Part shown: piece by piece, positions 1-5,424 of the stretch
Layout: every line of letters starts with the position of its first letter
Numbering within the stretch: the stretch's first letter is position 1
NCBI GenBank assembly: GCA_017444045.1
Contig: JAFSXO010000211.1
Span: forward strand, 1 to 8,717
Origin: a bacterium
GTDB taxonomy: Bacteria; Vulcanimicrobiota; Xenobia; Xenobiales; Xenobiaceae
Direction of reading: 5' to 3'
DNA: 8,717 nucleotides
Made by a program: the position numbers and the translations under genes
The notes under the pieces: generated by a model
Seen by the model: only the letters and a program-made list of their open reading frames with translations
What the model was told of the DNA's origin: nothing
The model's database searches: none

Positions 1-93
1 ACAGAGACACCCAAATAATTTTGTGTTTACAAAAAAAAAGCGCAGGTTGCAAACGAATGTCGGTAACTTAGCGTCAGCTAGCCCAACATTATG

Positions 94-158
94 ACTCCCC
101 CTAAAGGATGGCAGGGGGAGATGTCGCGACTGCGACAGAGGGGGTGGCCACAGCTGGC
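94..158. repeat. GC-rich multi-hairpin intergenic repeat
   Basis: Three perfect inverted repeats follow one another: CTCCCCCT (95-102) with AGGGGGAG (113-120), TGTCGC (122-127) with GCGACA (132-137) around a GACT loop, and GCCA (147-150) with TGGC (155-158). AGGGGG at 139-144 offers an alternative partner for CCCCCT at 97-102, which would enclose the first two hairpins. No reading frame of note crosses it. From memory, elements of the form C-rich arm, GTCGC...GCGAC hairpin, AGAGGGGG are common between genes of gut Firmicutes. I could not search for further copies. The function, if any, is unknown. Confidence 0.55.
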
Positions 159-197
159 GGAAGAATCGAGGTTTAACGTATGCTGCATGCCAGCTTG

Positions 198-276
198 TAC
201 GCTAACACAAAACGTAGCGCTAACGTACATGAATAAGCAAGAACCAATGCCATGATTCTTAAGTTACTGGCATTGG
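198..276 (-). repeat. Dispersed palindromic repeat, copy A
   Basis: Read on the minus strand this matches the plus strand at 2759-2846. The shared blocks, in order, are TAACTTAAG, ATGGCATTG, TTATTCATG, TACGTTAGCG and a second GTTAGCG. About 33 of 41 positions agree through the hairpin and the first flank; copy B then has an extra stretch of about 18 bases. Its core is the perfect 9-bp hairpin CCAATGCCA (244-252) / TGGCATTGG (268-276) with the 6-bp palindrome CTTAAG in the loop. The two copies lie in opposite orientations and bracket the symporter and the small lipoprotein gene. Confidence 0.6.
237..276 (-). terminator. Possible terminator after the DUF6935-like gene
   Basis: On the minus strand, 50 bases after the stop codon at 326-328, the 9-bp stem CCAATGCCA/TGGCATTGG with a 15-base loop is followed by TTCTTGC and then TTATT. 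The T-tract is interrupted and the loop is large, so termination would be weak. The same hairpin occurs at copy B, where no minus- or plus-strand gene ends nearby. The stem therefore belongs to the dispersed repeat, and any terminator role is secondary. Confidence 0.35.
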
Positions 277-325
277 TTGCAAACAGCATCGCGACCTGCG
301 CTAAATATCTAAGATTAAGGCATTA

Positions 326-1021
326 TTAACGCTGTATATTTCTTTTGCTTCTGGGCGGATTCTTAACCTGCATATACAGACCAGCCCGTTCAAAGACTAC
401 GAAATAATCGCTATCGTACGGTTTGATCACCGAGACTGAGCGCTGACCCAAATCGGTTCCCTGGGTTTTAAAGTTGAGGTAAATAACCGGGGCTTCTTCG
501 TCGCTGAGTTCGCGGTAAGGCAGACCGTTATTGACCGATACTTCCAGGGTCAGAGGGTTGTCAGGTGTGTATCCGTTTTTGGCATTAGCACCCTTAAAGT
601 GGGCGTAGGGCAGATACTTCTGAGCATAAGAATCATCGTCAGAGCCGCGCAGCTTCTGCCTTAGCGTGGAGATTTCCGAACCGCCGATCTTGTAAGATGC
701 CAGCTTTAAGCACTCGGTGCCCTCGGCTTCATCGTTAACGTAAACGTTCATGGCTGCCAAGAAGCATACGACCGCGCCCTGAGGCTCGGTAGCGATCTGC
801 TCCTGCAAGGCCTTGAAGCCTTCCAGAGTCGTAGGCAGCTCGGCAATGCTGCAGGAAGCCTTTTCGCCCTTGTGATACTGGGTGTGATTTATGTGGCCGT
901 GATTGCCTAAGCCAGCGTCTTTGGACCAAGCTTCATCGGCGCCGCCCGCCAAACAGCCGGCAACGGCAAGCGCTAAAACGATTTTTCCGCATGTTTTGCC
1001 AAATCTTCCGAATAACTTCAA
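326..1021 (-). CDS. DUF6935-like predicted lipoprotein
   Basis: This 231-residue protein has an N-terminal export signal: basic residues K2-K13, a short hydrophobic stretch I14-G22 and a lipobox V20-A21-G22-C23. It is therefore probably lipid-anchored, although cleavage by signal peptidase I cannot be excluded. A His-rich linker (residues 41-50) precedes a globular domain at about 65-222. That domain has TLEGFKAL at 65-72, a region of small and aliphatic residues with cysteines C86 and C104, YLPYAHFKGANAKNGYTP at 136-153 and a C-terminal YFVVFERAGLYMQV (206-219). The order and wording of these blocks match the DUF6935 family as I remember it; the number itself was not checked. The function is unknown. 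The start is TTG at 1021, chosen because AGGAGGT lies nine bases upstream. It lies 94 bases downstream of the symporter gene on the same strand and may be co-transcribed with it. The tail is basic (PPRSKRNIQR). Confidence 0.8.
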   Translation of the reverse strand: MKLFGRFGKTCGKIVLALAVAGCLAGGADEAWSKDAGLGNHGHINHTQYHKGEKASCSIAELPTTLEGFKALQEQIATEPQGAVVCFLAAMNVYVNDEAEGTECLKLASYKIGGSEISTLRQKLRGSDDDSYAQKYLPYAHFKGANAKNGYTPDNPLTLEVSVNNGLPYRELSDEEAPVIYLNFKTQGTDLGQRSVSVIKPYDSDYFVVFERAGLYMQVKNPPRSKRNIQR

Positions 1022-1030
1022 TGTACTGAC

Positions 1031-1037
1031 ACCTCCT
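1031..1037 (-). promoter_or_regulatory. Ribosome binding site setting a TTG start
   Basis: On the minus strand AGGAGGT at 1037-1031 is a near-perfect Shine-Dalgarno sequence. Nine bases separate it from TTG at 1021-1019. No ATG or GTG in that frame lies at a better distance, and TTG gives a start directly before the signal sequence. Confidence 0.75.
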
Positions 1038-1055
1038 ACATTAATGATACAAGCT

Positions 1056-1073
1056 ATTGTGAGTACAATTCAC
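1056..1073. promoter_or_regulatory. Weak operator-like inverted repeat before the DUF6935-like gene
   Basis: ATTGT (1056-1060) and ACAAT (1065-1069) form a 5-bp inverted repeat around GAGT, and GTGA (1059-1062) pairs with TCAC (1070-1073). The site lies 35-52 bases upstream of the TTG start, in the 94-base gap after the symporter gene. A TATCAT (minus strand) nearby could be a -10 element, but no convincing -35 accompanies it. The arms are short and chance is a fair explanation. Confidence 0.25.
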
Positions 1074-1115
1074 CTTAAATGCGATTCGGCCTGCAGACGG
1101 CATGCGGACAGAATA

Positions 1116-2636
1116 CTACCGCCATTTTTCATCCCAAACAGGGACTGGCACCCCAAAAGTCTCCGAACAGAACTTCCCCTCGCCTCGCTCAAAATGCCCA
1201 AAGGCTTGGCGCACTTGGCCAAAACCCAAATACAGAAGCGGAAGGTTGCAGCAGACCATCACGATATTGGCGAAATCGCTGAGATTCCAGAGATCACTGA
1301 GATCAAAGCCGACGATATTGGCAGCCATGCCGAAAGCCAGCACCGCCAAATTAGCCAAACGCACCGCCGTCAGATACGTCCTATCCTCGGTAATCTGCTT
1401 GACGCATATTTCCGCAAAGGAGAGAAATCCCAGCAGACAGGTAAAGGAGAACAGGCCGAAGCAGACGCTTACCACAAACGTGGCGATTCCGCTGACAGCT
1501 CCTCCGCCCAGCAGCTGTGTGCAGGAAGCCAGAAACTTCTCTAAACGCCCCAATTCAAACCAGGCAGACGCTCCGTCGCCAAGCCAAGCCTGTCCCATGA
1601 TCAGCACAAAGCCGGTCATGGTGCATATTACGATGGTATCCAAAAAGACGCCGATGGCCTGGATGATCCCCTGCTCGCAGGGGTGACTGGCGTCGGATGC
1701 CGACGCCGGCATGGTCAGCGTTCCCTGTCCGGCTTCATTGCTCATCAGGCCGCGCTTGATTCCCTGAGACAGAGCTATGCCCAAAGCTCCGCCGAAAACC
1801 GGCTCCGGCTTAAAGGCCTCGGTCACCACCGCGTAAAAGAACCAGGGAAGGCGCCCGATATTCATCACAACCATAGCCAGAACCGCCAGGGCATAGATGA
1901 CCGCCATAATAGGCACTAAAACATCGGTAAGGCGGGTGATGCGCTTCAGCCCGCCAAACGCGCAATATGCGGTAATACTTAATAGCGCCGTAAAGAAGAA
2001 CCAGATCATGGGTTCGTCAGCCGTAAGCCGCGCGTCGCTAACACCACGGCAGACGGACGCCAGAGCGGAGATGGTGTTAAAGCCTTGGGCGGGCAGGCAG
2101 AGCGTGGCGTATCCGATATAAAGCAGGCTCAGAGCGGTGCCGATCCACACCGCCCCACCCAGGAGCTTCCTGCCGTAGGAGGGCAGCCCTCCGGTATACT
2201 CGTCACCCTGGCGATCCTTGTATATTTGGGAAAGCGTCGATTCCACGAAGGCCGTAGCCATTCCGAAAAAGGCCGAGACCCACATCCAGAATAGGGCGCC
2301 GGGGCCGCCCGTGGAGACAGCACCCGTCACACCCAGGATGTTGCCGGGGCCGACCCGCATGGCGGTGGAAAGCAGAAAGGAGGCCAGCGGGCTGATGCCT
2401 GTCTGCGAGGCACTGCCGCCGATCAGACTGCGAATGCCGCTGCGAAAATGCCTGACCTGTACGAAGCGCAGCGAGAAGGAAAAATACATGCCGGTACCCA
2501 CCAGCAGGATGATCACCAAGGGCAGCTCACCCAGTACGGGAATGCTTTTGTACCACGCCAGATTCGTGGGGAAGCCCCATATCATGTCCGCCAGATTCTG
2601 AAAAAAGGCGCAGACGCTGCCAATAAATTCACGCAT
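1116..2636 (-). CDS. AGCS-family sodium:alanine/glycine symporter
   Basis: A polytopic inner-membrane carrier of 506 residues, the usual size or slightly longer than its family. It is predicted to import small neutral amino acids (alanine or glycine) with sodium. Family hallmarks are clear: VGPGNILGVTGAVSTGGPG at 95-113, ALFWMWVSAFFGMAT at 114-128 and GGLPSYGRKLLG at 149-160. Further along come KRGLMSNEAGQGTLTMP at 294-310 followed by H318-P319, and the helix LDTIVICTMTGFVLIM at 332-347. Hydrophobic segments recur from about residue 38 to 475. The stretch usually written WSYYGE in relatives reads FLSFAE here (404-409), suggesting a divergent subfamily. The start is ATG at 2636; an in-frame stop lies upstream with no other start between, and no good Shine-Dalgarno is present. 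M18 is an alternative start. The DUF6935-like gene follows on the same strand. Exact substrate cannot be read from the sequence. Confidence 0.93.
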   Translation of the reverse strand: MREFIGSVCAFFQNLADMIWGFPTNLAWYKSIPVLGELPLVIILLVGTGMYFSFSLRFVQVRHFRSGIRSLIGGSASQTGISPLASFLLSTAMRVGPGNILGVTGAVSTGGPGALFWMWVSAFFGMATAFVESTLSQIYKDRQGDEYTGGLPSYGRKLLGGAVWIGTALSLLYIGYATLCLPAQGFNTISALASVCRGVSDARLTADEPMIWFFFTALLSITAYCAFGGLKRITRLTDVLVPIMAVIYALAVLAMVVMNIGRLPWFFYAVVTEAFKPEPVFGGALGIALSQGIKRGLMSNEAGQGTLTMPASASDASHPCEQGIIQAIGVFLDTIVICTMTGFVLIMGQAWLGDGASAWFELGRLEKFLASCTQLLGGGAVSGIATFVVSVCFGLFSFTCLLGFLSFAEICVKQITEDRTYLTAVRLANLAVLAFGMAANIVGFDLSDLWNLSDFANIVMVCCNLPLLYLGFGQVRQAFGHFERGEGKFCSETFGVPVPVWDEKWR

Positions 2637-2658
2637 TAAAGCAACCCAATACTCTCGT

Positions 2659-2681
2659 TAGATATCTCGATAAGATATCTA
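2659..2681 (-). promoter_or_regulatory. Perfect 9-bp hairpin or operator upstream of the symporter
   Basis: TAGATATCT (2659-2667) and AGATATCTA (2673-2681) form a perfect 9-bp inverted repeat with a 5-base centre. Each arm contains the self-complementary octamer AGATATCT. It ends 22 bases before the symporter ATG, and no T-run follows, so it is not a terminator. As DNA it could be an operator for a dimeric repressor; as RNA it would be a stable stem next to a start that lacks a clear ribosome binding site. Confidence 0.55.
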
Positions 2682-2694
2682 TATCATTACAGAT

Positions 2695-2727
2695 CTGCCC
2701 TTTGACGATGGCCATGCCTACGGGCAG
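2695..2727 (-). other. Stem in the symporter leader
   Basis: CTGCCC (2695-2700) pairs with GGGCAG (2722-2727) across 21 bases that themselves contain the palindrome ATGGCCAT. If transcription starts just after the -10 at 2732-2737, this stem forms at the 5' end of the leader, upstream of the hairpin at 2659-2681. No known riboswitch consensus is recognised. Confidence 0.3.
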
Positions 2728-2731
2728 GGAC

Positions 2732-2761
2732 ATTATACACAAAGCTTCGGCCTGCATGCAA
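2732..2761 (-). promoter_or_regulatory. Probable promoter of the symporter gene
   Basis: On the minus strand a consensus TATAAT (2737-2732) is preceded, after 18 bases, by TTGCAT (2761-2756), a weak -35. Transcription would begin near 2725 and give a leader of about 90 bases containing the two stems listed separately. The -35 overlaps the first arm of dispersed repeat copy B. Confidence 0.5.
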
Positions 2762-2846
2762 TTCCATTAACTTAAGGTTCAATGGCATTGATCCTGATTA
2801 TTCATGTGCGTTGGAGCTGCGTTGTACGTTAGCGTATTTGTTAGCG
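2759..2846 (+). repeat. Dispersed palindromic repeat, copy B
   Basis: This is the inverted counterpart of 198-276. It opens with a 10-bp hairpin with one mismatch (CAATTCCATT at 2759-2768, AATGGCATTG at 2781-2790) around a loop containing CTTAAG. TTATTCATG (2798-2806), TACGTTAGCG (2825-2834) and a second GTTAGCG (2840-2846) follow. Relative to copy A it carries about 18 additional bases after TTATTCATG. It lies between the divergent symporter and AlbA_2 genes. Confidence 0.6.
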
Positions 2847-2870
2847 CAGCTTCGCTTGCAAATCGCACAT
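2804..2870. repeat. Nested inverted repeat upstream of the AlbA_2 gene
   Basis: ATGTGCG (2804-2810) pairs with CGCACAT (2864-2870). Inside it GGAGCTGCG (2813-2821) pairs with CGCAGCTTC (2845-2853), nine positions with one G-T. The loop contains one of the two GTTAGCG repeats and most of the spacer between them. The structure partly overlaps dispersed repeat copy B and ends six bases before the operator-like dyad at 2876-2919. No function can be assigned. Confidence 0.4.
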
Positions 2871-2875
2871 AAAGT

Positions 2876-2919
2876 GAACGCAAAAACGCACGCAAAAATT
2901 TGCGTTTGATTTTGCGTGC
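2876..2919. promoter_or_regulatory. Four-half-site operator-like dyad
   Basis: The octamer ACGCAAAA occurs at 2878-2885 and 2890-2897. Its reverse complement occurs at 2910-2917, and a one-mismatch reverse copy lies at 2898-2905. The four sites are arranged symmetrically: 12 bases between starts on each side of an axis at 2897/2898. Over 2876-2919, 17 of 22 mirrored positions are complementary. The longer arm CGCACGCAAAA (2887-2897) also pairs perfectly with TTTTGCGTGCG (2910-2920). The right half covers the -35 and spacer of the promoter at 2906-2934, the expected place for a repressor. The adjacent gene ends in a winged-helix-like domain, so autoregulation is a natural inference. Confidence 0.6.
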
Positions 2920-2934
2920 GAAGCCGCTTATAAT
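2906..2934 (+). promoter_or_regulatory. Strong sigma-70-type promoter for the AlbA_2 gene
   Basis: TTGATT (2906-2911), a 17-base spacer and consensus TATAAT (2929-2934) give a start near 2941, leaving a leader of roughly 23 bases. A small inverted repeat CGCTT (2925-2929) / AAGCG (2937-2941) brackets the -10. The ribosome binding site AAAGGA (2950-2955) stands eight bases before the GTG at 2964. Confidence 0.75.
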
Positions 2935-2963
2935 ACAAGCGTAATACTGAAAGGACAGCTACC

Positions 2964-4214
2964 GTGAAAGAGTCAAAACGCCTGGAATACAAAGAATCCG
3001 TTACGAACACATTTCTAAAAACTGTCAGCGCCTTTGCCAATTATGGAACAGGCAAAATCATCTTCGGCATTGCAGATGACGGAACCATTAAAGGTGTGAA
3101 TAACCCGCGACAGGCCTGCTTAGATATTGAGAATCGCATCAACGACAGCATAGACCCAGTACCTGAGTACACACTCAATATCAATGAACAAACATCGGTA
3201 ATTACTTTAACAGTAATGGAGGGACTTCATAAACCATACCTGTATAAGTCCAAAGCATATAGGAGAAATGACTCCGCAACGATAGCTGCCGATAGGCTAG
3301 AATTTGCAAGATTGGTGCTGGAAGGACAGAACTCTTCCTTTGAAGAGCTGCCCGCTGCAAATCAGCATCTCTCTTTTGGTGTTCTCGAAAAAAAGCTGTC
3401 CGATGCACTGCATATTGAATCCTTTTCTCTTGATACTCTCAAGACCTTAGAGTTATACCGTTGCGAAATTGGTTATAACAAAGCTGGCGAATTGCTATCC
3501 GATGTCAATGATTTCTGCGGAACAGACATTGTTCGCTTCGGGAATAACATCAGCATCATACTCGATCGGGAGACTCTAGATCGCCGATCCATATTGAAGC
3601 AATATGACCAAGCCCTGGATATGTACCGGAAGTATTACCAATACGAACAGATCAGAGGAAGCAGCAGGGAAACCGTTTTCTTAATCCCGGAGGAAGCCTT
3701 TCGCGAGGCGATAGCGAACGCTTTGGTTCACAGGACATGGGACGTTAACGCGCATATTAATGTCGCGATGTTTTCGGATAGGCTTCAGATTACATCACCC
3801 GGCGGACTTCCAAAAGGCGTTAGCGAAGCCGACTACTTAAAAGGCGGTATTTCTATATTAAGGAATCGCATCATAGGAAGCATTTTCTTCAGACTGCATC
3901 TGATTGAAAATTTTGGAACAGGGATACGCAGAATTAACGAATTATATAGCAACAGCAAAATAAAACCGAGCTTTGAGACAACAGAAAGCACAATTAGGAT
4001 TACGCTTCCAGTTATACAAGCTCAAAACAATCTGACGCCCGATGAGGAAAAAATATATGGCCTTTTAAGAAGCCGTCTGATGTCCAGTTCGACGATTGCA
4101 AAAGAGGCAGGCTTCGGCAAATCAAAGACGGTGTCGATACTCAATAAAATGCTAAAGGATGGATATATTCGCGTCCTGGGAAGCGGAAGAGGCACAAAAT
4201 ATACCGCTGATTAA
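2964..4214 (+). CDS. Schlafen AlbA_2 / GHKL ATPase / winged-helix protein
   Basis: This 416-residue protein has the domain order of the COG2865-type putative regulators. Residues 1-115 form an AlbA_2 (Schlafen-like) nucleic-acid-binding domain, with ESKRLEYKES at 3-12, AFANYGTGKIIFGIADDG at 23-40 and an end block KPYLYKSKAYRRNDSAT (90-106). A helical linker leads to a GHKL-type ATP-binding remnant at about 240-325: E248 and N252 of the N-box in REAIANALVHR, then SPGGLP (278-283) and FGTG (317-320). Residues 357-416 look like a winged helix, with a recognition-helix candidate SKTVSILNKMLKDGYI (387-402). It is probably a cytoplasmic DNA- or RNA-binding regulator; the true role is unknown. The GTG start is supported by AAAGGA eight bases upstream and by the conserved ES motif beginning at residue 3. 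AGA, AGG, ATA and TTA codons are frequent here but rare in nifJ, consistent with acquisition by transfer. The esterase gene follows after 49 bases. Confidence 0.88.
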   Translation: MKESKRLEYKESVTNTFLKTVSAFANYGTGKIIFGIADDGTIKGVNNPRQACLDIENRINDSIDPVPEYTLNINEQTSVITLTVMEGLHKPYLYKSKAYRRNDSATIAADRLEFARLVLEGQNSSFEELPAANQHLSFGVLEKKLSDALHIESFSLDTLKTLELYRCEIGYNKAGELLSDVNDFCGTDIVRFGNNISIILDRETLDRRSILKQYDQALDMYRKYYQYEQIRGSSRETVFLIPEEAFREAIANALVHRTWDVNAHINVAMFSDRLQITSPGGLPKGVSEADYLKGGISILRNRIIGSIFFRLHLIENFGTGIRRINELYSNSKIKPSFETTESTIRITLPVIQAQNNLTPDEEKIYGLLRSRLMSSSTIAKEAGFGKSKTVSILNKMLKDGYIRVLGSGRGTKYTAD

Positions 4215-4251
4215 TTTGTACAACAGCTTAGCTTTTGATAGAGACAAAGAT

Positions 4252-4255
4252 GGAG
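4252..4255 (+). promoter_or_regulatory. Ribosome binding site setting the esterase TTG start
   Basis: GGAG at 4252-4255 lies eight bases before TTG at 4264. The frame is open further upstream to an ATG at 4159, but that would overlap the AlbA_2 gene by 56 bases and bury the lipoprotein signal about 60 residues into the protein. TTG at 4264 places the signal at the N-terminus. Confidence 0.75.
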
Positions 4256-4263
4256 AACTAACA

Positions 4264-5328
4264 TTGCAAAAGTCACCCTTTTCCCAGCAGATACGTTCCG
4301 CAGCGCTTGCCCTAACATTTGTTTGCCTGCTCTGGCTCACCGCCTGCTCGCCGTCGGCCGATGTAAGCACAGAAGCAGCCAATCAATCCGTAAAGCCCCT
4401 TGACCTCGACGCTATGGTGCATCCCGATCTGAAGGCGGAGCTTTCCGCTATGCCCAAACAGGACACGTTCAATCTAGAAGCAATGCGCAAAGACTTTGTA
4501 CCAGATGAAAAGAATTTTCCGAAATCCGAAAAGATTGAGGTATATAATAAAGCCATTGCCACTGATGGGAATCCCAGTCTGCGCCTGCGGGTGTATCGTC
4601 CTAAGCAACTTGAAGGCGAGTATCCAGCCATACTCTGGATACACGGCGGCGGACATTTTCTCGGCGCTCCGGAAAATGACGAAGCGACCTGCCTGTGGTT
4701 TGCCGAAGAGATCGGCTGCATTGTGGTGTCGCCAGACTATCGCCTGGCCCCAGAGAATCCCTATCCTGCAGATGTCGAAGACTGCTTTGCGGCTCTCAAA
4801 TGGATGGCTGACACCAAGGCGAACAGCCTGCCAATAGATACTAGCCGCATCGCCGTAGCCGGCTCCAGCGCCGGAGGTGGGCTAACCATTTCCACGGCCT
4901 TGAAAGCGCGGGATGCTGGCGGTCCCAAAATATGCTTTATGCTTCCCATCTATCCGATGCTAGATTACCGAAACAATACCATTTCAGCAAGGCAGATAAC
5001 GGACCCCCGGGTATTGAGCCATAGCGCCAACGCTGCCGCCTGGAAAATGTATCTCGGCGATATTAAGAACGTACCGGCGTACGCTTCGCCGGCGCTGGCC
5101 GAGGATGTCTCCGGCCTTCCCCCGGCAAACATTCTCGTAGGTTCTTTAGACCCATTCCGCGATGAAAACATCAGCTTCGCCCAAAGAATGTTAGATGCCG
5201 GCATCACGGTTGAGCTACACGTTATACCCGGAGCCTTTCACGCCTTTGACACGCTCGGCACACCGCTGAGCAATCAGGCTATGGACGAGCATTTGAATGC
5301 GCTAAAAAACGCGCTGCGCCGACAATAG
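4264..5328 (+). CDS. Lipoprotein alpha/beta-hydrolase, HSL (family IV) esterase
   Basis: This 354-residue predicted lipoprotein is expected to hydrolyse carboxylic esters at the cell envelope. The signal has basic R11, a hydrophobic stretch at 13-24 and lipobox L25-T26-A27-C28. Residues S29-P30 follow, so no Asp at +2. The hydrolase domain spans about 95-354. The oxyanion motif HGGG is at 127-130 and the nucleophile motif GSSAG at 200-204, with S202 as the expected catalytic serine. DPFRDE at 296-301 supplies the acid D296, and the histidine is H326 in GAFHAFD. SPDYRLAPENPYPA (156-169) is also typical of the hormone-sensitive-lipase family. All catalytic residues are present, so it should be active; the natural substrate is unknown, and short-chain or acetyl esters are usual for relatives. 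With a 49-base gap and no clear promoter in it, it is probably co-transcribed with the AlbA_2 gene. A terminator lies 77 bases past the stop. Confidence 0.88.
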   Translation: MQKSPFSQQIRSAALALTFVCLLWLTACSPSADVSTEAANQSVKPLDLDAMVHPDLKAELSAMPKQDTFNLEAMRKDFVPDEKNFPKSEKIEVYNKAIATDGNPSLRLRVYRPKQLEGEYPAILWIHGGGHFLGAPENDEATCLWFAEEIGCIVVSPDYRLAPENPYPADVEDCFAALKWMADTKANSLPIDTSRIAVAGSSAGGGLTISTALKARDAGGPKICFMLPIYPMLDYRNNTISARQITDPRVLSHSANAAAWKMYLGDIKNVPAYASPALAEDVSGLPPANILVGSLDPFRDENISFAQRMLDAGITVELHVIPGAFHAFDTLGTPLSNQAMDEHLNALKNALRRQ

Positions 5329-5404
5329 CTTCACTCTCTCCAGCTTTGCCCGCCCTCTGTAGCTGCCGCGATCCAACAATTATTTAAAAACACATAAAAA
5401 TAAT

Positions 5405-5424
5405 AAAGGCATTTGCCTTTTTTT
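5405..5424 (+). terminator. Intrinsic terminator after the esterase gene
   Basis: AAAGGC (5405-5410), a four-base loop ATTT and GCCTTT (5415-5420) form a perfect 6-bp stem, extended into a run of seven T in total (5418-5424). On the opposite strand the stem is followed by ATTATTTTTAT, so it may also work leftward, although no leftward gene ends here. The short stem suggests moderate efficiency. It separates the AlbA_2-esterase unit from nifJ. Confidence 0.65.

Larger units (their letters stand above)
39..302. repeat. Possible 264-bp element with short terminal inverted repeats
   Basis: AGCGCAGGT at 39-47 is the exact reverse complement of ACCTGCGCT at 294-302. Allowing one mismatch, the match extends to 12 bases (AGCGCAGGTYGC). 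The interval holds no gene and contains both the multi-hairpin repeat at 94-158 and the dispersed repeat copy at 198-276. The 10-mer GGTTGCAAAC also occurs twice in direct orientation inside the two ends (45-54 and 275-284). This could be a small non-autonomous (MITE-like) element. The outer flanks share only a run of A residues (nine A at 31-39, AAA at 303-305), so no convincing target duplication is seen. Chance pairing of 9-mers remains possible. Confidence 0.25.

Noticed and set aside
903..1686. Plus-strand open frames opposite the lipoprotein and symporter genes
   Set aside because: They overlap two well-supported minus-strand genes, have no family resemblance and are rich in residues typical of reverse frames.
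2870..2930. Short spaced ACGCAAAA copies as a CRISPR array or plasmid iterons
   Set aside because: There are only four 8-base units in mixed orientation with 0-4 base gaps, next to a promoter. This fits an operator better, and no cas or replication gene is nearby.
2798..3040. Minus-strand open frame of 80 codons over the AlbA_2 promoter
   Set aside because: It runs through the palindromic promoter region and the start of the AlbA_2 gene; no ribosome binding site or recognisable sequence.
4159..4263. Upstream ATG extension of the esterase
   Set aside because: It overlaps the AlbA_2 gene by 56 bases and would bury the lipoprotein signal inside the protein; GGAG fits TTG at 4264 instead.
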